Assembly (NCBI GenBank): GCA_004552155.1
Contig: SFPF01000080.1
Coordinates: 1-8,011, forward strand
DNA from: Bacteroidales bacterium
Lineage (GTDB): Bacteria > Bacteroidota > Bacteroidia > Bacteroidales > Bacteroidaceae
Direction: 5' to 3'
DNA length: 8,011 bases
A program made the translations under genes and the position numbers. Positions 1-5,924 of this stretch are shown here, piece by piece (the first letter of the stretch is position 1; each line of letters begins with the position of its first letter). Under the pieces are notes generated by a model that was not told the DNA's origin, searched no databases, and saw nothing but the letters and a program-made list of their open reading frames with translations.

Positions 1-1
1 A

Positions 2-70
2 ATTCTTCACTCTTCATTCTTCACTCTTCATTCTTCACTCTTCATTCTTCACTCTTCATTCTTCACCTTC
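2..70. repeat. 14-bp tandem repeat (attcttcactcttc)
   Basis: Four perfect head-to-tail copies of attcttcactcttc occupy positions 2-57, followed by a fifth degenerate copy to about 70. Read on the minus strand this is a GAAGAGTGAAGAAT array lying downstream of the Smr-domain gene. The unit is not a multiple of three and lies outside any supported coding frame. Pyrimidine-rich arrays of this kind behind genes are familiar from Bacteroidales genomes (recalled, not searched). The window begins inside or just before the array, so its full length is unknown. Confidence 0.9.
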
Positions 71-94
71 ATAAAGCCATATTTCATATTCATA

Positions 95-117
95 ATTCTT
101 CACTCTTCGTTCTTCAC
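95..117. repeat. Detached copy of the 14-bp repeat at a gene end
   Basis: A perfect unit (95-108) is followed by a partial variant (gttcttcac, 109-117). It is separated from the main array by about 24 bases of unrelated AT-rich sequence. The partial copy overlaps the TGA stop codon (minus strand, 114-116) of the Smr-domain gene, so the repeat tract starts exactly at the end of the coding region. Confidence 0.8.
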
Positions 118-698
118 TTAATCGTAACCTGAGTTGCTCCATAACCATACTCCTGAAAGGAAGCGTCCTGATAAGAGCAGGACTTATAGCGGTAGTTCAA
201 CTCATGCACGATTGCCTGACGGAGCACGCCCTCACCCTTGCCATGGATGAAGATGATCTTCTGTCCTTTCTTATTCTTGTACTCCGCCATCGTCTTCTTG
301 AACACATCCATCTGATAATGCAGGATGTCGGCGGAGTTCATGCCTGCAGTCGTCTCCAGCACCTCGTCGGCATGTAGATCGATAACCACCGTGCCATCGT
401 CCTTCTTCTGCTTCTTCTTGCTCTCGTTGGCGACGATCTTCTCGTCCTTATACATCTGCTCCTTCAGTCTCTTAGAGTCGATGACCAAAGGTCTTGCCAC
501 CTCATCATTCTCCACGATGGTGAAGAGCAAGGCAGGAGTCTCGAAGAAATCATTCTCCTCGAAGAGATGCAGCTTGTAGAACTTCACAGGATCCAGGCGG
601 AACTGCACGTCGGTAGCAGGCAATTTCCACCTTGCCGTCGGCGCAATAACTGTAAGCATAGTTGCCCTCGGCATCGACGTATTGCACAAACGTGCCAA
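114..698 (-). CDS. C-terminal part of a DUF2027/Smr-domain protein, 5'-truncated
   Basis: The open frame gives 194 residues, but only about residues 27-194 (114 to ~620) look native. They hold the end of a DUF2027-like region (PATDVQFRLDP, FYKLHLFEENDFFETPALL), a Lys-rich linker near residues 80-100, and a complete Smr domain with DLHA at about 107-110 and HGKGEGVLR at about 142-150. Smr domains are DNA-binding or nicking modules of the MutS2/Smr superfamily. In Bacteroidetes the DUF2027-Smr protein is normally around twice this length, with an N-terminal domain and a full DUF2027 region. The first ~26 residues are the antisense-free shifted reading of the neighbouring exported-protein gene and are unlikely to be real. 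No start or promoter belonging to this gene is present, so expression as written is doubtful. The Smr identification is firm; the truncation is inferred from family length as recalled. Confidence 0.75.
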   Translation of the reverse strand: MARLCNTSMPRATMLTVIAPTARWKLPATDVQFRLDPVKFYKLHLFEENDFFETPALLFTIVENDEVARPLVIDSKRLKEQMYKDEKIVANESKKKQKKDDGTVVIDLHADEVLETTAGMNSADILHYQMDVFKKTMAEYKNKKGQKIIFIHGKGEGVLRQAIVHELNYRYKSCSYQDASFQEYGYGATQVTIK

Positions 699-1569
699 GT
701 ATGCCCGTCATGCCGTTGTATTCCAATTCGATGCCGGGATACCATGTCTCGCGCTTGAAACTGCGGCCCATCACGTAGGTGCCTGCCACAACTTTGGCCT
801 CCTTAGAGTCGGCGAAGAGTTTATTGTACAGACAGAGCTGCAGGCAATGCCCCTGCCCGCTCTGCGCACCCGTCTCGCTGTCGTAAGCACCGTCGTAGAG
901 GTTGAGCAGCATGTTGCCCGTGTTCGACTGGTAGAGGTTGCCCATATAGATGCCGAGCGCGCCGGTGAAGGTGGTGCGCACGTCGCGGGCAATTTGCGGC
1001 AGATTGTCGGGCGTGGTGGTGATGTTGGCAAAGGAGAGCGTGGCGAAGAAATGCACGTCAAACGTCTTGCCTGCGTGGACAGCCTTAGTGTCGATGATGT
1101 AGCGGCCGTCGTCGTCCTTGCTCACGGCGATGTCGCCCGAGAGCAGGCACGTGGCTTCAATCACGCCCTCCGCGTTGCGGTATTCGAGGTAAGAATAGCT
1201 GGCATCGTAGGTCATGGCCGCCGTGCCGTCGCCCGAAGTGTAAGTACCTACGGGCAGGCGTGCCGGGTCGGTAGGTTCGGCATATAGGTCGGCATAAAGC
1301 AGCCAGCCCTCGCGGCTCATCTTCACTTCGCCGCTCTTCACCGTGGCGGGCACGGAGGAGGCGAGAAAGTAGTAGTCGGCCAGCGTTTCGTCGGGCGTGT
1401 AGTAAGCCGCCGGCACATACGAGAGTTCCAGCGTTTGGGGCGTTTCCACCGCCAGCGTGCCGGCGATGCTCTTTTGCGGCGCAGCCTTACGGAGCGCAAT
1501 GCCCTGAGCGGCGACCGTGAGCGGCAGCAACATCAGGAGCGAGAGAAAGAAAGAGGTAAAATGCTTCAT
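550..1569 (-). CDS. Exported protein with two internal repeats, 3'-truncated
   Basis: The frame gives 339 residues starting with a clear Sec signal peptide (MKHFTSFFLSLLMLLPLTVAA, cleavage near residues 21-22) and no lipobox cysteine. The mature part contains two diverged repeats. Repeat 1, about 55-175, has DYYFLA, WLLYADLY, LPVGTYTSG, YLEYRNAEGV, SGDIAVSKDDDG and FDVHFF. Repeat 2, about 205-318, has LQLCLYNKLF, VVAGTYVMG, FVQYVDAEGN and DGKVEIA. Repeat 2 stops where repeat 1 continues for about 25 more residues. After residue ~317 the sequence (CYRRAVPPG...) is the out-of-frame reading of the Smr gene. The native C-terminus is therefore probably missing and replaced by ~22 foreign residues. 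It begins 37 bases after the stop of the 158-aa gene with no terminator between, so co-transcription is likely. I do not recognise a specific family; a surface or secreted role is inferred only from the signal peptide and neighbours. Confidence 0.75.
   Translation of the reverse strand: MKHFTSFFLSLLMLLPLTVAAQGIALRKAAPQKSIAGTLAVETPQTLELSYVPAAYYTPDETLADYYFLASSVPATVKSGEVKMSREGWLLYADLYAEPTDPARLPVGTYTSGDGTAAMTYDASYSYLEYRNAEGVIEATCLLSGDIAVSKDDDGRYIIDTKAVHAGKTFDVHFFATLSFANITTTPDNLPQIARDVRTTFTGALGIYMGNLYQSNTGNMLLNLYDGAYDSETGAQSGQGHCLQLCLYNKLFADSKEAKVVAGTYVMGRSFKRETWYPGIELEYNGMTGILGTFVQYVDAEGNYAYSYCADGKVEIACYRRAVPPGSCEVLQAASLRGE
612..630. other. Junction between two truncated genes
   Basis: Going down the minus strand, the exported-protein frame reads sensibly up to DGKVEIA. 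The Smr-protein frame, offset from it, becomes family-like from PATDVQ onward. The switch point lies at about 615-625. One gene loses its 3' end and the other its 5' end at the same place, as expected for a deletion, recombination or contig-join breakpoint. No insertion-sequence end or long repeat is visible at the junction. Confidence 0.6.
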
Positions 1570-1573
1570 TTTT

Positions 1574-1613
1574 TTTACTTGTTTACTCGTTTACTTATAA
1601 ACTTGTTTACTTC
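1574..1613. repeat. 8-bp tandem repeat (TTTACTTG family), five units
   Basis: Five consecutive 8-base units can be read on the plus strand: TTTACTTG, TTTACTCG, TTTACTTA, TAAACTTG and TTTACTTC. The array fills the gap between the start codon of the 339-aa gene and the stop of the upstream 158-aa gene. It overlaps that stop codon (minus-strand TAA at 1607-1609) and the two terminal Lys codons. The same unit recurs in other gene gaps of this window. Confidence 0.85.
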
Positions 1614-2083
1614 TTAAAAATTTTTATTGTGTTAGTTTGATTGATTTTCAGAATATAAACGCCTGTGGGTAAGCCCGCGAGGGAGATGTTGGCAATGCCC
1701 GCCGCGCGGTCAATGGTTGCCGCAGCCGTGCGCCCTTCCACGGTCACCACGCGCAGCGCATCACCCTCGGCGATGCCCGAAACGGCGATGAGGTCGGGGG
1801 CGGCGAAGCGCACGCGGCGTTCAGGGACGCCGGAAGATAATTTGCCGATGCCGGTGCCCACGGGACGGAAGAAAAACTGCGAAACCTCCGTTCTTGCAAA
1901 CGTGGCTTCGGCCTCGCCTGCCGTTATCACGAGGTTCGCGCCCTCGAAAGCCACTACGGGCTGCTGCGAGAGGGCGTAGACCGTGGTGCTACCGTCGGAG
2001 AACTGCACCACAAGTTCGCTCTGCCCCTTTGCCGCAGGGACGGAAAGCAGGCAAAACAGGATAAGGATAAATATGTTTCTCAT
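1607..2083 (-). CDS. Small exported protein with C-terminal sorting-like domain (paralog of the 5386-5907 product)
   Basis: The product is 158 residues with a Sec signal peptide (about 1-20, MRNIFILILFCLLSVPAAKG). A module at about 22-73 reads VVQFSDGSTTVYALS, PVVAFEGANLVI and RTEVSQFFF. A C-terminal beta-rich stretch (about 85-158) has 'LIAVSGIAEGDALRVVTVEG' and ends 'LAGLPTGVYILKI...IKIFKK'. The ending resembles the short secretion/sorting-type C-termini common in Bacteroidales surface proteins; whether a type IX system handles it cannot be told here. The protein lines up along its whole length with the 173-aa product of 5386-5907. A promoter -7 element lies about 120 bases upstream, with a structured GC-rich leader between. 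It is the first gene of a minus-strand unit with the 339-aa exported protein. The ATG at 2083 is chosen because the signal peptide starts there. Function unknown. Confidence 0.85.
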   Translation of the reverse strand: MRNIFILILFCLLSVPAAKGQSELVVQFSDGSTTVYALSQQPVVAFEGANLVITAGEAEATFARTEVSQFFFRPVGTGIGKLSSGVPERRVRFAAPDLIAVSGIAEGDALRVVTVEGRTAAATIDRAAGIANISLAGLPTGVYILKINQTNTIKIFKK

Positions 2084-2100
2084 TGAAAGGTATATTAATA

Positions 2101-2144
2101 GCAGGCTCCCGCCTGCCGTGTGCGCCTTTCGGCAGGCCTCTGCC
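2101..2144 (-). promoter_or_regulatory. GC-rich leader with overlapping, mutually exclusive hairpins
   Basis: Three inverted repeats share arms: GCAGGC (2101-2106) with GCCTGC (2111-2116); GCCTGCCG (2111-2118) with CGGCAGGC (2130-2137), perfect over 8 bp with an 11-base loop; and GGCAG (2131-2135) with CTGCC (2140-2144). Because arms are shared, the middle stem cannot coexist with the outer two. The block lies in the inferred leader of the 158-aa gene, between the -7 element and the ATG, in otherwise AT-rich DNA. It could be an attenuator-like or stability element, or only a mobile palindromic repeat. Regulation is inference. Confidence 0.45.
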
Positions 2145-2204
2145 CGCCTTGTGGCAGCACCACGTATAATATAATATTGTATGTCTTTTGGTCGATAAGT
2201 GCTG

Positions 2205-2212
2205 CAAAGTTA
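2205..2212 (-). promoter_or_regulatory. Bacteroidales -7 promoter element (TAACTTTG)
   Basis: On the minus strand the sequence reads TAACTTTGCAGC, an exact match to the Bacteroidales -7 consensus TAnnTTTG. It points at the 158-aa gene starting at 2083, giving an inferred leader of about 115 bases. No convincing TTTG-type -33 element is seen at the expected distance upstream, so the call rests on the -7 match and position. Confidence 0.55.
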
Positions 2213-2270
2213 TGAAAAATAATATCCTTACGCCACTATCTTATAAGCAAATTCGTTTGCAGGACTATTA

Positions 2271-2286
2271 TTTACTCGTTTACTTG
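2271..2286. repeat. 8-bp repeat, two units (TTTACTCG TTTACTTG)
   Basis: Two units of the TTTACTTG family lie in the gap between the minus-strand terminator (2301-2334) and the promoter of the 158-aa gene. A weak third unit (TCTATGCT) may follow. The context is again intergenic and matches the copies at 1574-1613 and 6903-6934. Confidence 0.7.
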
Positions 2287-2300
2287 TCTATGCTGCATTG

Positions 2301-2334
2301 AGAAGAAAAGCGGGTGCGCCGTTGACGCACCCGC
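2301..2334 (-). terminator. Rho-independent terminator of the 808-aa/66-aa gene unit
   Basis: Read on the minus strand: a perfect 9-bp GC-rich stem GCGGGTGCG (2326-2334), a 7-base loop, CGCACCCGC (2310-2318), then the T-rich run TTTTCTTCTC. It begins 13 bases after the stop codon of the 66-aa gene, in the orientation and position expected for transcription coming from 5029. It separates this unit from the next minus-strand unit. Confidence 0.85.
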
Positions 2335-2347
2335 TACCTTATGCTTT

Positions 2348-2548
2348 TTAATAACCTTTTGAAGAATCGTAGCCATCGGGCATCCAGTCGCAATAGAAGC
2401 TGTCCTGCTTCTTCTGCGTCCAGGCCTCATCGTCGGTTTGTGTCTGCGAAACGTTGCCGTCGCGACTTCCTACGAGCAACTGGGCTACGGCGCTTTCAAG
2501 GTGCAAGTCTACAACTGTGGCGGAGGGGCTGATATATTGCTTTTTCAT
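2348..2548 (-). CDS. Short 'MKKQYISP' Bacteroidales peptide, 66 aa
   Basis: The ATG at 2548 begins MKKQYISPSATVVDLHLESA, resembling a class of very short Bacteroidales proteins that start MKK.YI.P...V..L..E and then have a variable tail (recalled, not searched). The tail here is polar and acidic with late aromatics (FYCDWMPDGYDSSKGY) and a single Cys. There is no signal peptide or membrane segment. An in-frame ATG at 2602 would add 18 residues, but it sits directly beside the preceding gene's stop and the extension does not resemble the family, so 2548 is preferred. The gene follows the 808-aa surface-protein gene by 54 bases and is followed at once by a strong terminator, so the two probably form one transcript. 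Function unknown; a peptide precursor or a small partner of the larger protein are possibilities without direct support. Confidence 0.7.
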   Translation of the reverse strand: MKKQYISPSATVVDLHLESAVAQLLVGSRDGNVSQTQTDDEAWTQKKQDSFYCDWMPDGYDSSKGY

Positions 2549-2602
2549 ATTGTGCATGTTTTGAAGGGGTTTTGGAAAAACGTTTTTGGAAAGAATCGAC
2601 AT

Positions 2603-5029
2603 TTATTTAACAAAAATCTTCTTGCCGTTCATTATATAGATGCCGCCCTTGGCAGCCTGCTGTACGCGGCGGCCGCTGAGGTCGAAGCAGGCGGCGGGCT
2701 GCTGCTCCTGCGTGCCAAAAAGCGCGGAGGGCGCAATGCCGGTTTCGGTGCCGTCTTCAAAACGAAGCACGAGGTTTTTGGTCATTTCTGAAAGCGTGCT
2801 TCCCTCGGGGATATTGAGATATGCGCGGTTGGCGGGAATATAGGCCACGTTGGTAGAGGGTACGAAGAAACCCACCTCGCCTTGGCCATTGCGCCCAAGG
2901 GTACGATAGTCCTTGCGGTTGGCATCGGCATCGAACAGTTGCTTCAAGATGCAGCCCTTCATCTCGGAGGTTTGCTCCTCGCCGGCAGCGTAGCTAAGGG
3001 CGAGCTTGGCAGAAGCCGCTGCGCTCTCGCTGATGAGCACGATGGGCGTTTCTTTGGCAATCACCTCACTGGTGATTTCAGTGAGCACGAGGCTCTTCTT
3101 GTCTGTGCTGAACGCCGCCGTGTAGAGCTTCGCAGTTTCGCCTGCGGGCTTGGCGAGGGCAACGGGAGCGTAGACCGTGGCATACGACTTGCCGCCTACG
3201 GCGTTCATCTTTATGGTAAACGTCTCTGCTTCGCGCAGATACCAATAGATCTCGGGGCCCGGCGCGGCATCCGATGCCTTTATTACCTCTATCGTTTCGT
3301 GGCCGTTCTGCTTCAGATAATTATATTCGCCAGTGCCTGCGAGGGAAATCGTGTAGGCTTGGATGTTCTGCGGATTATCGTAAGACACAGAGGAGGGTCC
3401 CACCGTTGCAGTCTTGCCCGCACCCAACTCTGCCTGCGGACTAAGTATTTCGTTCGCGTTGATGTTGGTAAGTTCGTTTTTGTTGAACGACCACAGCGCG
3501 GCGAAGTTGTCGCCGCCGTTGCTGCCGCTAACGGCATAAACGGTTGTGCCGGCGATCAGTTTTTGGCTTGAGTTGACAGAAGAGAGCAAATAGGCCGTAT
3601 TGGCAGCCTGCTCAACAAAATAATATTTGGAAGCGTCGAGCGCAATCTTGCCATTTCCTTTCACTATATCGTCGAAAGCCACGCCTGTCTGCGTGCTCGA
3701 ATAAGTGCCCACGTAGCGTGCGGCAGGATAGGCGGCGAGAATTTCGCCGGCTTTCGTTGCGGAAAGATTGGAAAGGGGAGTTGCTAAAGCTATATTGGCC
3801 ACATAAGAGACTGCATCGGCAGAAAGGCTGATATAGTTGTCCGTGCTGACGGATTTCAAGAAATAATTATCGCCCGTCAGTTCGATTTGCAGTTTGCTGT
3901 TGGCCGTTCCGCTAAACGTGCCGTCGGCATCAGAAAGAAAATTGCTGGATTTGCTGGAATAGTCCTGAACGACAAAGCCGTTGTACCAATCGCCACTCAT
4001 CTTAATGGCGTATTGGTCGTTGCCTGAAGTCTTGTCGTGGTTGTAAAGATAGTTACTGCCATTGCCGAGCGCAAAATAAGTGCCGCCGAGCACAAAGGGC
4101 ATGCCGCTCTTGTAGCGCGTCTTGACGTAGTAAGTCTTATCTGCTTCAGGGGTTGAAGTGCCGGCAACTTCGGATTCGGATGTAAATGCAGCATCGGTAT
4201 AATAAGTAGCGTTCACATAGCTCGGAATAGTAACGCCTGAAAGGCTGGCTACAGTGCTGCCTTCTGTAATTTCTACACCACTTTTGGCAAGTGCCGTGAT
4301 TTCTTTATCGGAAGTATCAAAGAATTTGTAGCTAACACTTGCAGCGGCAGATTCTACAATCTCATAAATATTGTAATAGGATAAATTATTGGCATATTTA
4401 GAATCCCCAGAAACAATATGTGATGATTTAGAAAGAACATTCAATCTCTTGCCATCAAGCGATATAGAAAATGCCGATTTGCTACTGTCGTATGAATAAG
4501 TAAAAGGCTTTGCACTTGATGCGTCTACACGATAGGGACGACTTTGAGTATTATTTCCCCAGTATGTGTCACTTTTTACATTCTTAACAAGCGTTTTGTT
4601 ACCAGACTTTTCAAAAGTAAATAAGTAGAACTGCCCAGATGCTTGGCCGATATTTCCGATAATGTAGTCAATACTTTTTGTATATGTGCCACCATTGGAC
4701 AACGTAATGAGATAATCATTGTTTAATTTTAATCCCAAATCCCCAAGAAAATAGTTGGCTTTTTCTGAATTACCACTTGGCAGCGTTTTTACGTCTGCAC
4801 TTTTTAATTGTATCGCATACTTCGTACCGTCTGTCTTAATGGCATCACCTGCCCCAAGCAGTTTGTACGTGATGTCCGCAGCTGAAACTCTAAGATTTAC
4901 CCCCCCCGTTATAACAAGAAGGCAAATCAATAAGAACGTTTTTGATAAGTCAAAAGACCAAAGAGAGGTTACTCGCTTTGGCTTGGCGAGAAAACGTCTG
5001 TTTAAAACGAAAGATTTTAAGTTGAACAT
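2603..5029 (-). CDS. Large exported surface-type protein, 808 aa, with G8 tract in the signal peptide
   Basis: The product has an unusually long basic N-region (about 1-31), a hydrophobic core (about 32-40, FLLICLLVI) and likely cleavage after VSA (residue 50). Residues about 51-225 form a beta-rich domain ending YYNIYEIVE. Around 230-310 is a small beta module (VSYKFFDTSDKEI... TYYVKTRY). About 310-600 holds repeated beta-strand segments (GGTYFALGNGSNYLYN, KYYFVEQAANTAYLLSSV). From about 604 come segments typical of Bacteroidales surface proteins (YATVYAPVALAKP, LTEIT...KETPIVL). The last ~27 residues are a short C-terminal tail (FDLSGRRV... GGIYIMNGKKI), sorting-domain-like. No catalytic motif is apparent. 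A carbohydrate- or host-binding role is possible from the beta-rich build but unproven. A promoter match lies about 90 bases upstream; the 66-aa gene follows. The first third (about 4250-5029) is clearly more AT-rich than the rest. The ATG at 5029 is the only Met before the signal peptide. Confidence 0.85.
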   Translation of the reverse strand: MFNLKSFVLNRRFLAKPKRVTSLWSFDLSKTFLLICLLVITGGVNLRVSAADITYKLLGAGDAIKTDGTKYAIQLKSADVKTLPSGNSEKANYFLGDLGLKLNNDYLITLSNGGTYTKSIDYIIGNIGQASGQFYLFTFEKSGNKTLVKNVKSDTYWGNNTQSRPYRVDASSAKPFTYSYDSSKSAFSISLDGKRLNVLSKSSHIVSGDSKYANNLSYYNIYEIVESAAASVSYKFFDTSDKEITALAKSGVEITEGSTVASLSGVTIPSYVNATYYTDAAFTSESEVAGTSTPEADKTYYVKTRYKSGMPFVLGGTYFALGNGSNYLYNHDKTSGNDQYAIKMSGDWYNGFVVQDYSSKSSNFLSDADGTFSGTANSKLQIELTGDNYFLKSVSTDNYISLSADAVSYVANIALATPLSNLSATKAGEILAAYPAARYVGTYSSTQTGVAFDDIVKGNGKIALDASKYYFVEQAANTAYLLSSVNSSQKLIAGTTVYAVSGSNGGDNFAALWSFNKNELTNINANEILSPQAELGAGKTATVGPSSVSYDNPQNIQAYTISLAGTGEYNYLKQNGHETIEVIKASDAAPGPEIYWYLREAETFTIKMNAVGGKSYATVYAPVALAKPAGETAKLYTAAFSTDKKSLVLTEITSEVIAKETPIVLISESAAASAKLALSYAAGEEQTSEMKGCILKQLFDADANRKDYRTLGRNGQGEVGFFVPSTNVAYIPANRAYLNIPEGSTLSEMTKNLVLRFEDGTETGIAPSALFGTQEQQPAACFDLSGRRVQQAAKGGIYIMNGKKIFVK
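4900..4907 (-). repeat. G8 homopolymer in signal-peptide codons (possible phase-variation tract)
   Basis: Eight consecutive C on the plus strand read as G8 in the 808-aa gene, within codons 41-44 (ACG GGG GGG GTA). Losing one G gives ACG GGG GGG TAA; gaining one gives GGT AAA TCT TAG. Either slip therefore stops translation before the end of the signal peptide. This is the layout of a slipped-strand on/off switch; actual variation is not shown by one sequence. Confidence 0.55.
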
Positions 5030-5119
5030 AACCTTAAAGAATTTAATTGTTATTGAGTTGATGAGATAGTAATGAATTGCCTGGAAAAGGAAACTGCTAA
5101 AAGTCTAAGCTGAACGCTG

Positions 5120-5127
5120 CAAAAGTA
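5120..5127 (-). promoter_or_regulatory. Bacteroidales -7 promoter element (TACTTTTG)
   Basis: On the minus strand TACTTTTGCAGC matches TAnnTTTG exactly. A TTTTG (5151-5155) lies 23 bases upstream as a possible -33 element, with slightly long spacing. It faces the 808-aa gene starting at 5029, with an inferred leader of roughly 85 bases. The GCAGC just behind it is shared with the element at 2205-2212. Confidence 0.55.
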
Positions 5128-5349
5128 ACAAAAAAACTACGTTTGGGACACAAAATCAGCAAATAATCAAACAATTAATTAACATTTATATCATTGCAAC
5201 CCGGTTTTTGCTAACCATATGTATCAAATCTGCCGCTTGATTGGAAGTCTTAGGCGGTTACATTTATTAAACATTGCCCAATAGTGCGCCGAAAATGCTC
5301 CGAACGGACATTTTTCTTACAAGATACTGCCCGGTTAGGCGGAAATATA

Positions 5350-5357
5350 TAATTTTG
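5350..5357 (+). promoter_or_regulatory. Bacteroidales -7 promoter element (TAATTTTG)
   Basis: TAATTTTGC matches TAnnTTTG and lies 28 bases before the ATG at 5386, giving a short leader of around 20 bases. No clear TTTG is seen at -33. It would drive the plus-strand unit beginning with the 173-aa exported protein. Confidence 0.5.
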
Positions 5358-5385
5358 CAAGCCAAAACACAACTTTTCAAACAAT

Positions 5386-5907
5386 ATGAAACAGAAAAAA
5401 CCTTTATTCAACACAAAAAGAAGCACGCGTCTGCAACGGTTTGCCCTTTGGGCAATGCTGTGCCTTTTCGGAAGCGTGACGGCGCACGCAGAAGACTTCA
5501 ACGTGCTCGTTATCCAGTTTGCCGACGGCACGGCGCAAAGCTACGTACTCGAAACGCGCCCGAAGGTGACGTTCGATACCGAGAAACTTTATGTGAAATC
5601 GACAAACGTCGACGATGCCTACGAGTATCGAAGCGTCAAGAAATTTGTGTTTGAAACGCATGATATTTCCGGCATCCAGACAATCCGTGAAAACGAATGC
5701 CGATTGGCATTCCTCGGCGGCGAAGCCACAGTGGGCGGACTGGCCACCGGCAGCACGGCAACCCTCTGTGATACAGCTGGGCGCAACGTCCTGAAAGCCA
5801 AAGCCGATGCTGCAGGCTCCGTGACCTTCAACCTGCAAGGCCTGCCCGCAGGCGCTTACATCATCGCCCTCTCAAACGGCAAATCGTTCAAAATCCTCAA
5901 ACACTAA
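5386..5907 (+). CDS. Small exported protein with C-terminal sorting-like domain (paralog of the 1607-2083 product)
   Basis: The product is 173 residues. It has a long basic N-region, a hydrophobic core at about 18-31 (FALWAMLCLFGSV) and likely cleavage after AHA (35). The mature N-terminal module reads VLVIQFADGTAQSYVLETRPKV, then TFDTEKLYV and YRSVKKFVFET, matching the 158-aa product at VVQFSDGSTTVYAL, VAFEGANLVI and RTEVSQFFF. The C-terminal part (about 95-173: CRLAFLGGEATVGGL, ATLCDTAGRNVLKA, NLQGLPAGAYIIALSNGKSFKI) has the short sorting-domain-like form seen in many Bacteroidales exported proteins. It is the first gene of a plus-strand unit; the next gene starts 17 bases after its stop. 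This mirrors the minus-strand unit, where the paralog also leads and an exported protein follows. It may be a small envelope component or accessory factor. No enzymatic motif. Confidence 0.85.
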   Translation: MKQKKPLFNTKRSTRLQRFALWAMLCLFGSVTAHAEDFNVLVIQFADGTAQSYVLETRPKVTFDTEKLYVKSTNVDDAYEYRSVKKFVFETHDISGIQTIRENECRLAFLGGEATVGGLATGSTATLCDTAGRNVLKAKADAAGSVTFNLQGLPAGAYIIALSNGKSFKILKH

Positions 5908-5924
5908 TTCTAAAAACCTTCATC

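Larger units (their letters stand above)
5030..5385. other. Divergent AT-rich promoter region, no gene
   Basis: This 356-base stretch separates the minus-strand 808-aa gene from the plus-strand 173-aa gene. It contains one -7-like element facing each way (5120-5127 minus, 5350-5357 plus) and a direct repeat ttaggcgg at 5250-5257 and 5335-5342. The second copy of that repeat sits just upstream of the plus-strand -7 element. I see no RNA gene, no convincing small coding frame and no strong hairpin. A regulator site is possible but unsupported. Confidence 0.6.

Noticed and set aside
2..117. Possible CRISPR array
   Set aside because: The 14-bp units are directly adjacent with no unique spacers; this is a simple tandem repeat.
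682..1287. 201-codon plus-strand open frame opposite the 339-aa exported protein gene
   Set aside because: It is an antisense shadow: the minus-strand frame has a signal peptide and internal repeats, whereas this one is His/Arg/Val-rich without domain-like features.
2549..2602. Longer start at 2602 for the 66-aa peptide gene
   Set aside because: The extra 18 residues abut the preceding gene's stop and hide the MKKQYISP start that resembles the known short-peptide class.
2882..3571. 229-codon plus-strand open frame inside the 808-aa gene
   Set aside because: It lies fully antisense to a convincing exported protein, with no start signal or recognisable motif; the GC-rich codon pattern of the real gene explains the open frame.
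5250..5342. Direct repeat ttaggcgg (5250-5257 and 5335-5342) as operator pair
   Set aside because: Only 8 bases, 85 bases apart, with no dyad symmetry or regulator gene nearby; too weak to call.
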